Shown: positions 1 through 7,976, counted from the first letter of the stretch. The stretch: DNA of 11,233 bases from Caldilineaceae bacterium (GCA_015494005.1 WGCB01000679.1:1-11233); one strand, 5' to 3'. Translations and numbers: made by a program. Notes: generated by a model from the sequence alone, not told the origin.

Positions 1-1193
1 CCTACATCCTGGCCGGTGTCCTGGAGCATTTTCGCATTCCGGGCATCCTCAGCGCCCTATTCGTTGCCATGGCAGCGCACTACACGCCCCTGGGAGCGCG
101 CCTGCTCTCTCCGGATATCAGCGGATCCCTGAGCTTTCTATCCCAGCTCGGCGTGCTCTTCCTTCTCTTCTTTATCGGGCTACAGATCGATCTGAAAGAG
201 ATGCGTGCACTCAGCCGGGACATCGTCTGGTGCACAGGTTTGAACACGGCCATGGCTTTTCTAATGGGTGTGGGAGCAATGCTGGCTATGGGGTATGGTT
301 GGATGCTCTCTTTCGTGATCGGCATCACGCGGATGCCCACGGCCGAGGCCGTGATCGTGCCCATTTTGGACGAGTTCCAACTGATCCGTACCCGAGTAGG
401 CGAGTTCATCGTCGGGGCTGGGGTGTTGGACGACGTGATCGAGGTCTTCCTGGTCGCCCTGGTTTCGGTCTGGATCGCTGAACGAAGTGGGGGGAGGGCC
501 AGCCTGGCTGGAGACGTCACGGACGTCCTGGTTGGCCTGGTGGCTTTCCTCGTCGTGGCCTGGATCAGCCATCGCTGGATCCTGAAGCCCCTGACCCGCT
601 GGTTGCCTCGCCGTCCTCGCAACCTGATCATGCTGGCAGTGGTTGTCCTTTTTGGCTTTGGTGGCTTCGCGGAGTACGCCAGCCTGGGCATGGTGGTGGG
701 CGCCATCACCGCCGGCATGCTGATGCGGCCCGCTTTCCAGGAAAGCGGCGCTGTGGGAGACAGCGCTACACGGACGATCCAGGCCATCAGCTACGGCTTT
801 CTGGGGCTGGCTTTCTTCTTCTGGGTGGGCCTGAACGTCGATCTGGGGAGCATCCTCAAAGCCCCTGAGCTCGCCATCGTCCTGTTCTTGGCCGCCTTCG
901 TGGGGAAACTCCTTGGCGTTCTGATCATGGTGCCGATGAAAAAGCTCTCTCTCCGGGAAGCCTGGACCATCGGCATCGGTCTCAACGCCCGTCTTACCAC
1001 AGAGATCATCGTGGCCCAGCTGCTGTTCGACGCCAAGATCATCCAGGTGGATCTGTTCACTGCGCTGGTGGCGGCTTCCTCCCTGTCCACGATCATTGTC
1101 CCCCTGGTTTTCACCGTCCTGGTCCGGTCCTGGAGTTCGCAGCTGAGGGTGCCCGCATCCACCACACCACAGGAGGTGTCCCGTGCAGCTTGA
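1..1193 (+). CDS. CPA2-family cation:proton antiporter, 5' end missing
   Basis: An inner-membrane antiporter that exchanges Na+ or K+ for H+. The reading frame is open from position 3, upstream of the first internal ATG (69), and those residues (AGVLEHFRIPGILSAL) look like normal family sequence. The true start therefore lies outside the window. Residues are numbered from the ATG at 69. The protein is nearly all hydrophobic helices. It has the Kef-like helix GVLFLLFFIGLQIDL (28-42), an Asp-Asp pair in GAGVLDD (D121-D122), a lysine in a late helix (K280) and GLNARLTTE (304-312). In the NapA group an Asp-Asp pair and a conserved lysine mark the ion site of electrogenic exchangers, so Na+/H+ exchange is a fair inference, but the ion is unproven. 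The protein ends about 20 residues after the last helix, with no RCK/TrkA-N domain as in KefB/KefC. Its 3' end overlaps the stress-protein gene, which implies co-translation. Confidence 0.9.
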   Translation, partial: YILAGVLEHFRIPGILSALFVAMAAHYTPLGARLLSPDISGSLSFLSQLGVLFLLFFIGLQIDLKEMRALSRDIVWCTGLNTAMAFLMGVGAMLAMGYGWMLSFVIGITRMPTAEAVIVPILDEFQLIRTRVGEFIVGAGVLDDVIEVFLVALVSVWIAERSGGRASLAGDVTDVLVGLVAFLVVAWISHRWILKPLTRWLPRRPRNLIMLAVVVLFGFGGFAEYASLGMVVGAITAGMLMRPAFQESGAVGDSATRTIQAISYGFLGLAFFFWVGLNVDLGSILKAPELAIVLFLAAFVGKLLGVLIMVPMKKLSLREAWTIGIGLNARLTTEIIVAQLLFDAKIIQVDLFTALVAASSLSTIIVPLVFTVLVRSWSSQLRVPASTTPQEVSRAA

Positions 1194-1596
1194 GCGCAAA
1201 CCCATTCTTCTCTGTGTGGATCTGGGGCCAGGCTCCACGGCCCTGGCCCGCTATGCAGCCTGGCTTGCGGAGCGATGCAACCAGCCTCTGCACGTCCTGT
1301 ACGTGATGCCCCCCGTGGAAGTGGAGAGCCCCGCGGAGGCAGAGCAGCGCCTCCATCGCTGGGTGGAGGAGAACCTGGCAGGCCTCCCCGTCGATGCGGT
1401 GATCCTCCGCCAGGGCGATCCGGCCAACGCGATCCTGGGCTACGCTGCGGAACAGGACGTGTCCCTGATCGTGCTGGGCCATCGGCACCGAAGCACCGTG
1501 GAACGCATCCACACCGGCAACACCACATCCCAGGTGATTTCCTTGGCCAAGGTCCCAGTGGTGATCGCCCCGCTGAACTTGGAGGAAGAAGCATGA
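1183..1596 (+). CDS. Universal stress protein, UspA family, small single-domain
   Basis: A single-domain cytoplasmic UspA-fold protein of 137 residues, normal for the family. It begins KPILLCVDLGPGS (6-18), the first strand plus the aspartate that usually contacts adenine. It ends with the IVLG strand (96-99) and VPVVIAP (124-130). The family ATP motif is G-2x-G-9x-G-[ST]. Here it reads G99-HR-H102-9x-G112-N113, so the second Gly is His and the final Ser/Thr is Asn. ATP binding may be weak or altered. The start is GTG at 1183, placed by AGGAGG at 1171-1176, six bases upstream and inside the end of the antiporter gene. The overlap is 11 nt. The overlap with an antiporter and with the following ATPase suggests a regulator of ion transport, as seen where UspA domains are fused to antiporters. 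That role is inferred. Confidence 0.93.
   Translation: MQLERKPILLCVDLGPGSTALARYAAWLAERCNQPLHVLYVMPPVEVESPAEAEQRLHRWVEENLAGLPVDAVILRQGDPANAILGYAAEQDVSLIVLGHRHRSTVERIHTGNTTSQVISLAKVPVVIAPLNLEEEA
1581..1586 (+). promoter_or_regulatory. Ribosome binding site fixing the P-type ATPase start
   Basis: GGAGGA lies six bases before the ATG at 1593, inside the last codons of the stress-protein gene. The frame stays open upstream to 1275. This site, together with the ATGA overlap, argues for 1593 as the start. Confidence 0.85.
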
Positions 1597-4355
1597 GTGT
1601 CAGACAGAAAGAACGCAAGACGCTGGCGCCTGCCGACAAGACTCCCCAAAACGACCAGGGAAAGACCCCCCAGGCCCCCGCCTGGCATGCTCTGGACGTG
1701 CAGACGGTGATCGAGCAGCTGCGTACAGATCCACAACGCGGGCTCAGCAGCGAAGAGGCGGAGCGCCGCCTGCGGCAGTACGGCCCCAACGCATTGGAGA
1801 CCACCGGCGCTGTCCCCTGGTACGTGGTGCTGGCACGCCAGTTTGTGGACGTGCTCATCTTCATCCTGATCATCGCTGCCGTCATTTCCCTGGCCATCGG
1901 GCAGACAGCTGACGCCATCACCATCATGGCCATCGTGGTGCTCAACGGTGTGCTGGGATTCGTTCAGGAGTGGAAGGCGGAAAAGGCTGTCGAAGCGCTG
2001 CAGCGGATGCTGGCTCCCCAGTGCAACGTGGTGCGCGACGGCCAGGAACGGGTCATCGACGCCCGAAACCTGGTTCCTGGGGACATCGTGCTGCTGGAGA
2101 TCGGCAATCGAGTGCCCGCAGATCTGCGGCTGGTAGAAGCTCTGAACCTGAAGGTCGACGAATCCGTGCTGACAGGCGAGTCGGTCCCCGTGAGCAAAGG
2201 GGTGCAACCGGTGGATCCGGACACGCCCTTGGCCGAACGCAGCTCCATGGTCTGGATGGGCACCGCGGTCACCAATGGGCGAGCCCGGGGTGTGGTGGTG
2301 GCCACGGGCATGGCCACAGAGTTTGGGCGCATTGCCCATCTCACCCAGAGCATCAGCGAAGAAACAACGCCCCTGCAGAAAAAGCTCGCCGTGTTGGGCA
2401 AGCAGTTGGGCATCTTTTCCATCGTCATCTCGGTCTTTGTGGCAGCGGCGGGCTGGCTGGTGGGCAAACCCCTCCTGGAGATGTTCCTGACCGGTGTCTC
2501 CTTGGCCGTGGCTGTGGTGCCGGAAGGCTTGCCAGCTGTGGTGACCATCACCCTGGCCCTGGGGATCCGGGCCATGGTGCGTCGCCGGGTCCTGTTGCGC
2601 CGCTTGCAGGCAGCGGAGGCCCTGGGATCCGCGTCCGTGATCTGCACGGACAAGACAGGCACTCTCACACAGAACGAGATGACGGTCCAACACATCTGGC
2701 TGCCGGCCGGCGAGGTGGATGTCACCGGTGTGGGCTACGATCCAGCCGGCCATTTCGAGGTGAAGGGCAAGAAGATCGACTATCACAAGCGCCCGGACCT
2801 GCTGGCCTTGCTGGAGACCGGGCTGCGCTGTAACCATGCGCGCGTCTACAAGGACGAACAAGGCTGGCACGCGGTTGGGGACCCCACAGAGGCCGCCCTG
2901 GTGGTGGCCGCGTACAAAGCCTGGCTCTCTCCCGAGGATCCGAGCCACACCATCAGCGAGTTCTCGTTCAACTCCCGGCGCAAGCGAATGACCGTCATCG
3001 AGCACCTTCCCGAAGGCATGATCGCCCATGTGAAAGGGGCTCCGGAGGTCATCCTGGCCCGCTGCACCCGTATCCTGGATGGCACTCAAGAACGGGAGAT
3101 GACAGACGCGGATCGAGAGGCCGCCAATGCCGCCTACCAGGCCATGGCAGAACGGGGCCTGCGCACCTTGGCCCTGGCCCGGCGACGCCTGCCTGAAAAC
3201 ATCCGCCTGGACGAGAACGAGGTAGAGCGCGACCTGACGCTGCTCGGGATCGTGGGCATCATCGATCCCCCTCGGCCAGAGGTGCCAAATGCGATCAAGC
3301 TGGCGCACAGTGCCGGCATCCGGGTGATCATGATCACCGGTGATGCACCGGCCACGGCCCTGGCCATCGCCCGACGGGTTGGCTTGCGTGCCAGCCGGGC
3401 CATCACAGGCGACGACCTGAACCAGATGGACGATGACACCTTGCGCACCGCCTTGATGGACGACGTGCTCTTCGCCCGCACCGCGCCGGAGCACAAGCTC
3501 CGCATCGTCACCTTGCTTCAAGCCGCCGGGGACGTGGTGGCCATGACAGGGGACGGCGTCAACGATGCGCCTGCGCTGAAGAAGGCCGACATCGGCATCG
3601 CCATGGGGCTCCGAGGCACTGATGTGGCCAAGGGGGCAGCCGACATCATCTTGACCGACGACAACTTCGCTTCCATCATCGGCGCAGTGGAGGAAGGCCG
3701 CCGCCAGTACGACAACATCCAGAAATTCGTGCGCTATCTCCTCTCGTCCAACACCGGCGAGATCATCGCCATCTTTGTCAACATCCTGTTGGGCGGCCCC
3801 CTCATTCTGTTGCCCGTGCAGATCCTGTGGATGAACCTGGTCACAGATGGCTTGACAGCGGTGGCTCTGGGCGTGGAGCCAGCAGAGAAGGACGTGATGC
3901 AGCGCCCACCCCGACCGCCGGACGAGCCCATTCTGGACCGTTTTGCGCTGATCATGATCCTGTTCCTGGGCAGCTACATCGGAGGCGGCGCCCTGTGGCT
4001 CTTCCATCATTATCTCTCTTCCGGCCGAGCCAACGCGGTGATCGTGGCCCAGACCGTGGCCTTCACGGGCATCATCCTGCTGGAGAAGATGAACGTGTTC
4101 AACTTCCGAGCGCTGCGCGAGCCCATGAACGTGATCGGGTATCTGTCCAATCCATGGGTGCTTGCGGCCTGGGCCTTCACCGTGAGCCTACAGGCTGCCG
4201 CCGTCTATGTGCCCTTCCTGCAGCGGGCCCTGCACACGGTGCCTCTGGGATGGAGCGACTGGGGCCTGATGTTCTTGGTAGCCGTCCCCATCTTCCTGAT
4301 TGTGGAAACGCTGAAATGGCTGCGCTGGCGATTCCGATCCCCGCAGGCCGCGTGA
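1593..4355 (+). CDS. P2A-type (SERCA-like) calcium-transporting ATPase
   Basis: A 920-residue membrane pump that probably exports Ca2+ using ATP. Order of parts: cation-ATPase N-terminal domain (about 30-70), M1-M2 (about 82-123), actuator domain with TGES (194-197), M3-M4 with PEGLP (310-314), phosphorylation site DKTGT (D353), nucleotide domain with KGAPE (481-485), TGD (582-584), hinge motif TGDGVNDAP (652-660), and M5-M10 to the end. The SERCA calcium ligands have counterparts: E311 in M4, N720 and E723 in M5, N748, T751 and D752 in M6, and E831 in M8. This supports Ca2+ over Na+/K+ or Mn2+, though transport specificity cannot be proved from sequence. The start at 1593 overlaps the preceding stop as ATGA. 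No heavy-metal (CxxC) domain is present. The first 30 residues are polar and probably disordered. The gene is third in a coupled operon with the antiporter and stress protein. Confidence 0.93.
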   Translation: MSVRQKERKTLAPADKTPQNDQGKTPQAPAWHALDVQTVIEQLRTDPQRGLSSEEAERRLRQYGPNALETTGAVPWYVVLARQFVDVLIFILIIAAVISLAIGQTADAITIMAIVVLNGVLGFVQEWKAEKAVEALQRMLAPQCNVVRDGQERVIDARNLVPGDIVLLEIGNRVPADLRLVEALNLKVDESVLTGESVPVSKGVQPVDPDTPLAERSSMVWMGTAVTNGRARGVVVATGMATEFGRIAHLTQSISEETTPLQKKLAVLGKQLGIFSIVISVFVAAAGWLVGKPLLEMFLTGVSLAVAVVPEGLPAVVTITLALGIRAMVRRRVLLRRLQAAEALGSASVICTDKTGTLTQNEMTVQHIWLPAGEVDVTGVGYDPAGHFEVKGKKIDYHKRPDLLALLETGLRCNHARVYKDEQGWHAVGDPTEAALVVAAYKAWLSPEDPSHTISEFSFNSRRKRMTVIEHLPEGMIAHVKGAPEVILARCTRILDGTQEREMTDADREAANAAYQAMAERGLRTLALARRRLPENIRLDENEVERDLTLLGIVGIIDPPRPEVPNAIKLAHSAGIRVIMITGDAPATALAIARRVGLRASRAITGDDLNQMDDDTLRTALMDDVLFARTAPEHKLRIVTLLQAAGDVVAMTGDGVNDAPALKKADIGIAMGLRGTDVAKGAADIILTDDNFASIIGAVEEGRRQYDNIQKFVRYLLSSNTGEIIAIFVNILLGGPLILLPVQILWMNLVTDGLTAVALGVEPAEKDVMQRPPRPPDEPILDRFALIMILFLGSYIGGGALWLFHHYLSSGRANAVIVAQTVAFTGIILLEKMNVFNFRALREPMNVIGYLSNPWVLAAWAFTVSLQAAAVYVPFLQRALHTVPLGWSDWGLMFLVAVPIFLIVETLKWLRWRFRSPQAA

Positions 4356-4403
4356 GAACGACACCGGCGCTGGAAAGCTGAACCCCATGGAGGGCAGTAT
4401 CTC

Positions 4404-5390
4404 ATGACTGACAAGTCAACGAGCGCTCAAACACCGACCGCCAAAACCACGAAAGTAGCCCCCGTGGCCACCCTCACCTTGAACCCGGCCGTGGACGTCT
4501 CCTACCGGGTGAAGCAGCTGGTGCCAGAGCAGAAGGCCCACGCCCATGCGGCCCGCTTCGATCCAGGCGGCAACGGGGTCAACGTCTCCCGAGCCCTGCG
4601 CCGCCTGCACGTGCCCGCTCACTGCTTCGCCATCCTGGCCGGGGAGATCGGCCAGCTCTTCTTCCGCATGATCAGCAAGCACGTGGATGCCCCCTACTGC
4701 GTCTGGGTGGACGGGGAGACCCGCATCAACAGCACCATCGTCCAGGAGGAGCCCCGGCAGCAGTTCGAGGTCAGCGGCATCGGCCCCTACGTGCCGGAGG
4801 AGCCCCTGGCGGAGATCACCCGGGCCCTCCTGGCCGCCTGCGCCGGTGGACTGGCCGTGCTCACCGGCTCCCTGCCCCAGGGCGTCCCCGCGGACTACTA
4901 TGCCTCCCTCATCGGCCGCCTGCGGGAACAGGGGGCCCGGGCAGTGGTGGACGCCAGCGCCGACTATCTGCGCCAGGTCATCCCGCACCGCCCCTTCTTC
5001 ATCAAGCCCAACCGCTGGGAGCTGGAGCAGACCCTGGGCCGCTCCCTGCCGGACCTGGACGCGGTGGCCCAGGCGGCCCAGGAGGTGCGCCAGCAGGGCG
5101 TGGAGTACGTCTGCGTCTCCCTGGGTAAGGAGGGGGCCATCCTGGCCGGGCCGGAGGGCGTCCTCCACGGCGCCATCCCGCCGATCCCGGTGGTCTCCAC
5201 GGTGGGCGCGGGGGATTCCATGGTGGGCGGGCTGGTGGCGGCCCTGGCCCAGGGTCAATCCCCGGAGGAGGCCCTGCGCCTGGGGCTGGCCTGTGGCGCG
5301 GGCACGGTGCAGCAGCCAGGCACAGAGCTCTTCGATCCAGAGCAACTGCCGGCTTTGATGGCACAGATCACCCTTCGCTGGCTGACGTGA
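4404..5390 (+). CDS. pfkB: 6-phosphofructokinase, PfkB/ribokinase family
   Basis: A cytoplasmic sugar-phosphate kinase of 328 residues, most likely making fructose 1,6-bisphosphate from fructose 6-phosphate and ATP. Visible motifs: TLTLNPAVD (23-31), substrate glycines GGNGVN (55-60), GSLPQGVP (155-162), KPN (201-203), VSLGKEGA (238-245) and the C-terminal ribokinase signature STVGAGDSMVGG (265-276) with catalytic base D271. The STVGAGDSMVG stretch and the tail around GAGTVQQPGTELF resemble E. coli PfkB. The same family includes 1-phosphofructokinase (FruK) and tagatose-6-phosphate kinase (LacC), which cannot be excluded. No fructose PTS gene is nearby, which weakens FruK. The start at 4404 follows GGAGG (4389-4393). 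About 20 Thr/Lys/Ala-rich residues precede the domain and have no counterpart in E. coli PfkB. It lies 48 nt after the ATPase gene with no visible terminator between, so read-through is possible. The gene body is strongly biased to C/G-ending codons, but the first 18 and last 25 codons are not. Confidence 0.87.
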   Translation: MTDKSTSAQTPTAKTTKVAPVATLTLNPAVDVSYRVKQLVPEQKAHAHAARFDPGGNGVNVSRALRRLHVPAHCFAILAGEIGQLFFRMISKHVDAPYCVWVDGETRINSTIVQEEPRQQFEVSGIGPYVPEEPLAEITRALLAACAGGLAVLTGSLPQGVPADYYASLIGRLREQGARAVVDASADYLRQVIPHRPFFIKPNRWELEQTLGRSLPDLDAVAQAAQEVRQQGVEYVCVSLGKEGAILAGPEGVLHGAIPPIPVVSTVGAGDSMVGGLVAALAQGQSPEEALRLGLACGAGTVQQPGTELFDPEQLPALMAQITLRWLT

Positions 5391-5411
5391 AGCGGGCGCC
5401 GGCCCTGCTTT
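5390..5411 (+). terminator. Possible weak intrinsic terminator or attenuator after pfkB
   Basis: A short hairpin begins at the last base of the pfkB stop codon. AAGCGGG pairs with CCCTGCTT (7 bp, one G-U) around the loop CGCCGGC, and the 3' arm ends in TTTT (5409-5412). The T-tract is only four bases and two of them lie in the stem, so termination would be partial at best. Confidence 0.35.
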
Positions 5412-5412
5412 T

Positions 5413-5471
5413 CGACAGCACAGCCATTTGGAGTGCGGACACAGCTCGGACACACGGTTCCGACAGCACAG
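5413..5471 (+). repeat. Nested direct repeats upstream of ppsA, possible operator
   Basis: CGACAGCACAG occurs exactly at 5413-5423 and 5461-5471. Between them CGGACACA occurs twice, at 5436-5443 and 5447-5454, 11 bases apart, close to one helical turn. The two elements resemble each other, giving an A-B-B-A layout in a 105-nt gap. This could be a transcription-factor site controlling ppsA. I see no convincing -35/-10 pair: CAGAAT (5469-5474) is the best -10 candidate and is weak. Regulation is inferred. Confidence 0.35.
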
Positions 5472-5482
5472 AATTGTCTGAC

Positions 5483-5490
5483 AAGGAGGT
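5483..5490 (+). promoter_or_regulatory. Strong ribosome binding site fixing the ppsA start
   Basis: AAGGAGGT ends five bases before the ATG at 5496. The frame is open upstream to a GTG at 5433, but that codon has no Shine-Dalgarno sequence and family similarity starts only after 5496. Confidence 0.9.
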
Positions 5491-5495
5491 TGGAT

Positions 5496-7919
5496 ATGCC
5501 ACAGAAACGCAAGTACATTCGCTTTTTCGAGGAGATCGGCATCGAGGACGTGCCCCTGGTGGGCGGCAAGAACGCATCCCTGGGCGAGATGTACCGGGAG
5601 CTCATGCCCAAGGGCGTCCTGGTGCCCCACGGCTTCGCCATCACCGCGGAGGCCTACCGCTACGTGCTGACCCAGGCGGGAGCCTGGGAGAAGCTGCACC
5701 AGGTGCTGGACAACCTGGATCCGGACGACGTGCAGGACCTGGCCCGCCGAGGCAAGCAGGCCCGGGAGATCATCTACAGCGCCCCCTTCCCCGAGGACCT
5801 GCGCCAGGAGATCCTGGACGCCTACCACCAGCTCCAGGAGGAGTACGGCCCCAAGTTGAGCGTGGCCGTACGCAGCTCCGCCACCGCGGAGGACCTGCCC
5901 ACGGCCAGTTTCGCCGGCCAGCAGGACACCTACCTGAACATCCGAGGCGATGCCATGCTCTTGGACGCGGTGAAGCGCTGCTTCGCCAGCCTCTTCACGG
6001 ACCGGGCCATCCACTACCGCATCGACAAGGGCTTCGACCACTTCAAGGTGGCCCTCTCCGTGGGTGTGCAGAAGATGGTGCGCTCGGACCTGGCCGCCAG
6101 CGGCGTCATGTTCTCCCTGGACACGGAGACCGGCTTCCGGGACGTGGTGTTCATCACCGGCGCCTACGGCCTGGGCGAGAACGTGGTCCAGGGCGCGGTG
6201 GACCCGGACGAGTTCTACGTGCACAAGCCCACCTTCAAGCAGGGCTACCGGGCCGTGCTGCGCCGTCACCTGGGCGAGAAGCAGATGAAGATGGTCTACG
6301 CGGAGGGGGGCACCCGGGAGCCGGTGCGCAACGTGCCCACCCCGCCGGAGGAGCGGGAGCGCTTCTGCATCAGCGATGACGAGGTGCTGACCCTGGCCGA
6401 CTACGCCATCAAGGTGGAGGAGCACTACAGCCAGAAGGCCGGCCACGAGATGCCCATGGACATGGAGTGGGCCAAGGACGGCATCGACGGCAAGCTCTAC
6501 ATGATCCAGGCCCGCCCGGAGACCGTGGCCTCCCAGAAGAAGGGGGCCATCCTGGAGGAGTACATCCTCAAAGGCACGGGCAAGGTCCTGGTGACGGGCC
6601 GGGCCGTGGGCACCAAGATCGCCACCGGCGTGGCCCACGTGATCCCCAGCGTGGCCCACCTGCCCGAGTTCAAGCCCGGGGAGGTGCTGGTGGCGGACAC
6701 CACCACCCCGGACTGGGAGCCGGTGATGAAGACCGCGGCGGCCATCGTCACCAACCGGGGCGGCCGCACCTGCCACGCGGCCATCGTGGCCCGGGAGCTG
6801 GGCATCCCGGCCATCGTGGGGGCGGAGGGAGCCACGGAGATCATCCAGACCGGCACGCCGGTGACCGTCTCCTGCGCGGAAGGGGAGATCGGCAAGGTCT
6901 ACGAGGGGGAGATCCCCTTCGAGGTGCGGCGCACGGACCTGAGCAACCTGGAGCGGCCCCAGACCCACATCATGATCAACATCGGCAACCCGGACATCGC
7001 CTTCCAGACCAGCTTCATCCCCAACGACGGCGTGGGCCTGGCCCGGATGGAGTTCATCATCAACGAGTACATCAAGGCCCATCCCATGGCCCTGCTCCAC
7101 CCGGAGAAGGTGAGCGATCCCCAGGAGCGGGCCCAGATCCAGCAGCTGATCAAGCACTATCCCAGCGGCGGGGACTTCTTCGTGGAGAAGCTCTCCGAGG
7201 GCGTGGGCACCATCGCCGCGGCCTTCTACCCCAAGCCGGTCATCGTGCGCATGTCCGACTTCAAGACCAACGAGTACGCCAGCCTCATCGGCGGGCGGGA
7301 CTTCGAGCCTGAGGAGGACAACCCCATGCTGGGCTTCCGGGGTGCGGCCCGCTACGCCCATCCTGCCTACGAGGAGGGCTTCGCGCTGGAGTGCGCGGCC
7401 ATGAAACGGGTCCGGGAGGTGATGGGGCTGACCAACGTGCGGCTCATGATCCCCTTCTGCCGCCGGGTGGACGAGGGGGAGCGGGTGCTCCAGGTCATGG
7501 AGAAGCACGGCCTGAAGCGAGGGGAGAACGGCCTGGAGATCTACGTCATGTGCGAGATCCCCAACAACGTGATCCTCATCGACGACTTCGCCAAGATCTT
7601 CGACGGCTTCTCCATCGGCTCCAACGACCTGACCCAGCTCACCCTGGGCGTGGACCGGGACTCGGAGCTGGTGGCCTTCGACTACGACGAGCGGGATCCG
7701 GGGGTGCTGAAGATGCTCCAGATCGCCGTGGAGGGGGCCAAGCGCAACCATCGCCACTCGGGGATCTGCGGCCAGGCCCCGTCGGACTACCCGGAGATGG
7801 CCGAGTACCTGGTGCGGCTGGGCATCGACTCCATGAGCCTGAACCCGGACAGCGTGCTCAAGACCACCCTGCACGTCCTGGAGATCGAGAAGGAGCTGGG
7901 CCGAGCGCCCCGAAGCTAG
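5496..7919 (+). CDS. ppsA: Phosphoenolpyruvate synthase (pyruvate, water dikinase)
   Basis: A cytoplasmic enzyme converting pyruvate + ATP + water to PEP + AMP + phosphate. It has 807 residues (E. coli PpsA has 792). Order of parts: N-terminal ATP-grasp-like nucleotide domain with [12 protein letters not shown] (21-32) and [10 protein letters not shown] (126-135), the linker ending MIQARPET (336-343), the swivelling phosphohistidine domain [18 protein letters not shown] (422-439) with catalytic H427, and the C-terminal PEP/pyruvate barrel with GFRGAARY (613-620), [15 protein letters not shown] (708-722) and GICGQAPSD (756-764) with acid/base C758. The [21 protein letters not shown] wording marks PEP synthase, not pyruvate phosphate dikinase. 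All three domains are intact. The gene sits between pfkB and gpmA. Direction of flux is open: usually gluconeogenic, but it runs toward pyruvate in some thermophiles. Codons from about the 12th onward end almost wholly in C or G, unlike gpmA downstream. Confidence 0.96.
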   Translation: MPQKRKYIRFFEEIGIEDVPLVGGKNASLGEMYRELMPKGVLVPHGFAITAEAYRYVLTQAGAWEKLHQVLDNLDPDDVQDLARRGKQAREIIYSAPFPEDLRQEILDAYHQLQEEYGPKLSVAVRSSATAEDLPTASFAGQQDTYLNIRGDAMLLDAVKRCFASLFTDRAIHYRIDKGFDHFKVALSVGVQKMVRSDLAASGVMFSLDTETGFRDVVFITGAYGLGENVVQGAVDPDEFYVHKPTFKQGYRAVLRRHLGEKQMKMVYAEGGTREPVRNVPTPPEERERFCISDDEVLTLADYAIKVEEHYSQKAGHEMPMDMEWAKDGIDGKLYMIQARPETVASQKKGAILEEYILKGTGKVLVTGRAVGTKIATGVAHVIPSVAHLPEFKPGEVLVADTTTPDWEPVMKTAAAIVTNRGGRTCHAAIVARELGIPAIVGAEGATEIIQTGTPVTVSCAEGEIGKVYEGEIPFEVRRTDLSNLERPQTHIMINIGNPDIAFQTSFIPNDGVGLARMEFIINEYIKAHPMALLHPEKVSDPQERAQIQQLIKHYPSGGDFFVEKLSEGVGTIAAAFYPKPVIVRMSDFKTNEYASLIGGRDFEPEEDNPMLGFRGAARYAHPAYEEGFALECAAMKRVREVMGLTNVRLMIPFCRRVDEGERVLQVMEKHGLKRGENGLEIYVMCEIPNNVILIDDFAKIFDGFSIGSNDLTQLTLGVDRDSELVAFDYDERDPGVLKMLQIAVEGAKRNHRHSGICGQAPSDYPEMAEYLVRLGIDSMSLNPDSVLKTTLHVLEIEKELGRAPRS

Positions 7920-7928
7920 CCAAGCCCT

Positions 7929-7966
7929 ATCGGCAGGGACGGCGCCAAAAAGCCGTCTCTGCCGAT
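7929..7966 (+). other. Strong 15-bp hairpin between ppsA and gpmA
   Basis: The 15-base arm at 7929-7943 (ATCGGCAGGGACGGC) pairs with 7952-7966 over all 15 positions, with one G-U (7937-7958). The 8-base loop is GCCAAAAA. It begins nine bases after the ppsA stop and ends ten bases before the gpmA Shine-Dalgarno sequence. Neither strand has a T-run after it, so it is not a standard intrinsic terminator. An mRNA 3'-end stabiliser, processing site or partial terminator are the likely roles. Confidence 0.8.
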
Positions 7967-7976
7967 CTATCCACCC

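Noticed and set aside
1275..1592. N-terminal extension of the ATPase frame through the stress-protein gene
   Set aside because: The translation is Pro/Arg/Gly-rich shadow sequence of the UspA gene. The family domain and a good ribosome site put the start at 1593.
1440..4010. An 856-codon open frame on the minus strand across the ATPase gene
   Set aside because: It lies wholly opposite intact coding sequence, has a His/Gln/Gly-rich low-information translation and no sensible start context.
5433..5495. GTG at 5433 as an upstream start for ppsA
   Set aside because: No Shine-Dalgarno sequence precedes it, the extra 21 residues have no family counterpart, and they are encoded by the repeat-bearing gap.
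4416..7874. A 1152-codon open frame on the minus strand across pfkB and ppsA
   Set aside because: It is the mirror of two well-supported genes. The C/G-ending codons there remove stop codons from the antisense frame. The translation is rich in His, Gly, Val and Leu, without recognisable motifs.
7929..7966. Calling the ppsA-gpmA hairpin an intrinsic terminator
   Set aside because: No T-run follows on either strand, and gpmA starts 24 bases later in the same direction.
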